64,000 nt of DNA from Echinarachnius parma (lineage: Eukaryota; Echinodermata; Echinoidea; Clypeasteroida; Echinarachniidae). Where the stretch lies: NCBI GenBank assembly GCA_037951105.1, contig JBAMJV010011308.1, forward strand, positions 86,001 through 150,000, in the 5' to 3' direction. Of this stretch, positions 59,420 through 64,000 are shown one piece after another (within the stretch, counting starts at the first letter, position 1; every line of letters starts with the position of its first letter). A program made the position numbers and the translations under genes. Under the pieces are notes generated by a model, which saw nothing but the letters and a program-made list of their open reading frames with translations, was not told where the DNA came from and ran no database searches.

Positions 59420-61482
59420 CATTATTTCTATAGATGTCGTGAAACAGGTTTGAATGAAGAAATAAAGAGTAGAAAAGTTAGGAATTAATATTGATGGTTT
59501 ATATGAAGAATCTAGTATCCCTGGAAAAATTTGTGAAATGTTTAATAATTTCTTTGTACAGATTGGAGAAAATTTAGCTGATAAAATTGGTGATACAAAT
59601 GGTACCTTTCATACATCTTTGGGTCAGAAAGTATCTAATTCATTTTATTTTTTACCCGTTACTCATTCTGAAGTTCGGAATATAATTTGTTCCTTGAAAA
59701 GAAACAAAGCTTGTGGTTTTGATGATATTCCCGTTGGTATTTTGATGGATGCTGTTAATTACGTTTCTCACCCATTGGCTTATATAATAAACTTATCAAT
59801 TTCAACTGGTATATTTCCTGATAAATTGAAAATTGCAAAGGTAATTCCTGTACATAAAAAAGGTAGTACAGACACACCTGGTAATTTTAGACCTATTTCT
59901 ATTTTACCTGTTTTATGTAAAGTATTTGAGAAAGTGGCAAATAATCGATTGATTAAGTTTTTTAATGATAATACTGTTTTGTATGAACACCAATATGGAT
60001 TTCGTTCTGGCTATAGTACTAAATTATCATTAATAAATATGTTAAAGCAAATTTGTCATGATATTGATCAGGCTAATACAACCGTTGGACTCTTTTTAGA
60101 CTTTGCTAAAGCGTTCGACACCATAAATCACAATATATTATTATATAAATTAGAGCATTACGGTGTGAGAGGAATGCCTCTAATTTGGATGAGGAACTAT
60201 TTATTTAATATATTTCAATTTGTTGATTATGATAATATTCATCAGACAAACTTCCCCAGGGATCTGTGTTAGGTCCAACCTTATTCCTTATTTATATAAA
60301 TAATCTTCCTAACTCGTCCGATTATTTTAATTTCCGTCTCTTTGCAGACGATTCTAGCTTATTTCATACTTTTCAGGGTGTAGGAGATGCTATTAATTTG
60401 ATTGAGATGGAAAATGATATTGATTTGATAATGACTTGGTGTAAAGAAAATAAACTTACTATTAATACTAAGAAAACTAAGTACATCATATTTAAAAGTA
60501 GGTGCAGGAAAATTGATGTTCTTGGTAATATTGTAATGAACAATGAAACAATTGAAAAAGTTCCTTATACTTCATTTGTTGGAGTCAATATTGATGAAAA
60601 TGTAACATGGAAGAAACAAGTTGATTCTGTTTGTGTCTCCTTGAGAAAGAACATACTAGGTGTATTATATAGAATACGAAATTTGTTGCCTAAAAGATTT
60701 TTTAAAATGTTGTACTTTACACTTGTTGAACCACACAGTACATATGGCCTAGAAGTCTAGGGTGGAACTTATCCGTCGTATTTAATGAACATATATTTGC
60801 TTCAAAAGAGAGCCATGCGTGCAATATGTTTCAAGAGTCCAAGGGAGCACACAGCTCCATTATTTATGGAATTATCTGTCCTTAATATTTTTTTTATTTA
60901 TACAGATATGTCATAGGTACAGTGATGTTTGATTTGATAAACGATAAATTCTCACAAAGTTTAGTTACTTATTGTACTCGCATTGATCATTGTTATGATA
61001 CTAGAAGTAAAAATGACGATAAATTCAAAATAGATCCAATAAAATTAGAATTAGCAAAACAATCCATTTCATATATCGGAGCAAAAATATGGAATTAACT
61101 TCCAAATAATTTAAAAAGTAAAATGTCAAGACACACGTTTCGTAAATTGTTGAAAGGTTATTTGTTACATTCGAAATGATTTTTTTCCATTTGTATATAT
61201 ATGTTCGGCATTCTTGATTCTGTATTTTGTATGAGCACCTACATTATGTTTATATGATAACTGCGTTGTCTATTGTGCTTTTAATTCCAATACGTATTTA
61301 ATGCATATTTTTATAAGGGCTAGACCAACTAGCATTTTGTGCTATAACTAGTTCCTTTTTTACCAAGAAGATTTAATTTTGTGGAATCTTTGTATTATAT
61401 TGTAAATGTTTTCAATTGGAAAATAAATTTCATTTCATTTAATTGGTAAATAAATTTCATTTCATTTCATTTCGTTTCATAT
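59420..61482 (+). mobile_element. LINE A (CR1/Jockey-like), nearly intact RT
   Basis: Reverse transcriptase from 59538 to about 60760. 3' end with (TTTCA)n (61425-61482), as in CR1/L2-type LINEs. The RT is broken only by one frameshift near 60250 and one TGG-to-TAG-type stop at 60758-60760; after it ...RAMRAICFKSPREHTAP continues. The endonuclease part is missing. Confidence 0.85.
59538..60760 (+). pseudogene. LINE A reverse transcriptase, one frameshift and one nonsense codon
   Basis: RT domain blocks in order: KRNKACGFDDIPVGIL, IAKVIPVHKKGSTDTPGNFR (then PISILPVLCKVFEK), YGFRSGYST, GLFLDFAKAFDTINHNIL (catalytic Asp), LGPTLFLIYINNLP, LFADDSS (catalytic Asp-Asp), and KKTKYIIFKS. The catalytic residues remain. 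The frame changes near 60250, between PQ and GSVLGP. Confidence 0.9.
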
Positions 61483-61487
61483 TCAAA

Positions 61488-62700
61488 AAAGGAAATTACC
61501 GGGTAATCATAGACCCATCTCTATTTCACCAACAATGAGTAAAGTATCATTATGACAAAAATAGTTAATGCTCTTCTATTAAAATTCTCGGAAGACAACT
61601 AAACATTATACGAACATCAGTACGGGTTTAAACATGGCTATAGTACTAAACTCACATTGATTAATCTGATTAATCAAATTACAAAATATACTCGCCAAAA
61701 TATTGTACTTTTAGAGTATTTGCAGATGACTCCAATTTAATCCATATTTTTGATCAAGATAAAAGACACACTGATTTGATAGAAAAATGCATGAACCTGA
61801 AGGATATTATGAAATTGTGAAATGCCAATGAATTGACTTGTGAACCAAACTAAGTACATTCTTTTTCAAAATAAACGAAAACATTTTGTAATATCGGGTC
61901 AGATTTTAATTAATACAAACATTTTAGAATCTGTTGATTCAGCATCGTTTCTTGGAATCATATTGCTAAAAAATTAACTAGGAAGAAACATATAAATAAT
62001 GTCTGCACAAAAATCAGTAAAAAACTTGGAATTTTGTATAGAATGAGACATTTTGTGTCAAGGAAAATTTTGGTTATGCTTTATAATGCATTTATTCTAC
62101 CCCATATAACGTAGTGTCTGGAGGTTTGGGGTGCAGCAAACAAAACAAATTCAAATTCTGCGTTGATTCTTCAGAAACGAATTTCACGGTTGTTAGCATA
62201 TAAAGATATTAGAGAGCCGTCAGGTCCACTATTTCATGAATAAACTGTTTGACTTATTAAGCAATACCTTTATTTGATATGCATATTCATGCATGATTTG
62301 ATAAAAAATAATTTACCTCATAAATGTATTGATTATTTCTCATTTCTTGATCATGCGTACGAAACACGGAATAAAAAGACTTGCAATATAAGCATTATCA
62401 AAATTAAAGAAAAAACACTGGAAAACAATTTATTTTATATTACGACCACATTTGTGGACCATCTACCGATAACTTTAAGGAAAAATATTTTGTTTGTGTA
62501 ATTCATTATTTTCGGGACTAGCCCCGATTAGCATTGCGCTATTTTGTTAGCCCCTTTTGTCAATTCTTCTATTGTATTGTTAATTTCAAGTGTTCAAGAT
62601 CGTTTCGAGATCATTAATCTGTAGTATATGACTATATATATTGTAAATTGTAAATATTGAACTGATTATTACTGACAAAGTAATTAATTTATTTCATGTC
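61488..62700 (+). mobile_element. LINE B, degraded relative of LINE A
   Basis: Frames in pieces: GNHRPISISPTMSK, YGFKHGYSTKLTLINLI, ADDSNLIHIF, then CISKI..LGILYRMRHFVSRK-type sequence, ending in TTFVDHLPITLRKN. It corresponds to LINE A with internal deletions and many stops. It follows LINE A head to tail. Confidence 0.75.
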
Positions 62701-63060
62701 ATTAAACTAAACACACACATAAACACACACGGACAGTTTGCGTTTATTACCGCACAGGTGGGGACATCTGAGCGCGCGCGCGCAGTTCCTGTTCATTACC
62801 GCACAGGCGGGGACATCAATGTGGATTTGATTTAATTAACCACGTAAGACTTGTAACACCACCGGTCACCATCCAGTGCGCCAAAAATGCGCGTGCGCAT
62901 AGTTGTTTATCTATCGCAAGCTGGCGCTATTTCTCTTTCTGAAGAACATTCATTTCTGTCTCTAACCTACTATATGGGGACAATCACTTGACAAATTAGT
63001 ATAATATTTGTTATTGGTCAAAGGATCGAAAAATGAGGGAATTACGAGTGCGGACGTCCC
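62700..63060. other. Short duplicated segment, 'TTACCGCACAGG.GGGGACATC'
   Basis: GTTTATTACCGCACAGGTGG and GTTCATTACCGCACAGGCGG, each followed by GGACATC, are direct repeats about 55 bp apart, with a (CG)n tract between. GTCCCCACTCCGCGTGTGTC follows near 63057. No gene seen. Confidence 0.4.
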
Positions 63061-64000
63061 CACTCCGCGTGTGTCCGCACTTGTTGGGTTAAAGATACAA
63101 AAATGTCCCCATATGTTGGTTCATACAGGCTCACACATACATTTGCACACATGCACACCAACACGCAAACAAGCACGTATACAAACATTTGAAATTAATT
63201 CCTTTTCCAAGACATACATAGAAATAATATAAAACAATATTAAATAATATGTACACACACACGCACACACACACACATACCCATCTAACCACCTACCATC
63301 TACATAGTTATGACACAGACAGGCATATATAGGGCTATACCATGTGACGAATTTGAATGATAAATTCACGAAATTGGTTGAACAAAGACGAATTTGATCT
63401 TCACATTCACCACTCGCTCCGCGGCGGAGACGAGTTCCAATGCCAATTGACGATTTTGAACGCGAAGTGTTTGAAATCGATTGACAAATGACAAATTAGA
63501 TTGATAATTGACGAAATTGAAGTTGGGATGTACGGTCTGTTGGTTCCTCGGGACGAAATTGAAGTACAAATTAATGAAATTGAATGACAAAAGTGTTAAA
63601 ATGGATGGGAAAACCTATATACAACGTATATATAATGTTATTTAACTGTTTTATACAGACTCTATAGTATGCTAGTAATGTATTTTGTAAATTGTATTGA
63701 TAGAACTAGGGGCGTAAGTGTTTGATAATAAAGTACAATTCTATTTTTGTATTATATTTGAACTGCTTCCTACCGACTTTAAGTACATACAAACATTCAA
63801 AAATGAAATAATTGTTCATGTGAAATCATAAATTGAAGGTCCAATATGTTATCAAGCGAAATGTGCTAGAGCGCCATCTGTAGTTACTGCATATCACATC
63901 AGTAACGTACACTCGTGATACTAATTCCTGTTCTTCTTCTCCAATGCCCAATGTGATTTTTTGTCCCCGGTATAAATGTAATTTATATTTGGAACCATGT

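Larger units (their letters stand above)
59038..63630. mobile_element. 4.6-kb block framed by ~300-bp inverted repeats
   Basis: 59050-59340 matches the reverse complement of about 63290-63610: TTTCCCATCCATTTT, TTGTCATTTGTCAATCGATT, AGATCAAATTCGTCTT and AATTTCGTGA. Both arms run into GT/CA-rich tracts internally. The interior holds two degraded LINE copies. Probably an old DNA transposon hit by LINEs. Confidence 0.75.

Overview
This is animal genomic DNA: AT-rich, long spliceosomal introns, and dense with DNA transposons, LINEs, SINEs and simple repeats. The repeats (tRNA-derived SINEs with an AGCGCTATATAAAT-type tail, a Crypton remnant, a DUF6589-like fragment, many MITEs with poly-G/poly-C ends) and the proteins suggest a marine invertebrate, perhaps an echinoderm or other invertebrate deuterostome. 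The exact taxon is a guess.

One host gene is clearly present. It is the 3' nine-tenths of a xanthine dehydrogenase (XDH) gene on the + strand, with 26 exons between 68 and 47723. The exons join in phase throughout and encode 1164 residues plus a stop, matching human residue 166 to the C-terminus. The two N-terminal [2Fe-2S] domains lie upstream of the window; the linker, the FAD domain and the whole molybdopterin (Moco) domain are here. Most active-site residues are of XDH type, but the position of human Arg881 (bovine Arg880) is Lys.

The most unusual feature is a set of about a dozen decayed duplicate 'ghost exons' in the introns, usually just 5' of the live exon they copy. They match exons 4, 9, 14, 15, 16, 17 (three copies), 23 and 24 (two copies). 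They carry stops, frameshifts, deletions or lost splice acceptors, and several duplicate the flanking intron as well. All three ghosts of exon 17 still encode Arg at the position where the live exon has Lys.

Layout: 0-11.8 kb holds exons 1-9 plus a Crypton-family element (2.1-3.0), exon-4 ghosts (4.3-5.9) and a 5'-truncated LINE (9.6-10.7). 11.8-16.5 kb is a nested block framed by inverted repeats, with two Crypton-family elements head to tail. 16.5-24.9 kb is a long intron with a DUF6589-like fragment, a hAT-type MITE and other MITEs. 24.9-47.7 kb holds exons 11-26, ghost exons, an antisense Ty3/gypsy fragment (30.4-33.6), a mariner-type MITE (28.8-29.3), a TTAA-flanked element (34.9-35.8), a fold-back element (38.0-38.5) and a 530-bp repeat family. 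47.7-64 kb is intergenic: MITEs, a SINE, a TA-flanked element, repeats with poly-G/poly-C ends, an antisense LINE remnant, and a 4.6-kb inverted-repeat-framed block containing two degraded LINEs. No other host gene and no conventional tRNA or rRNA gene was recognised.
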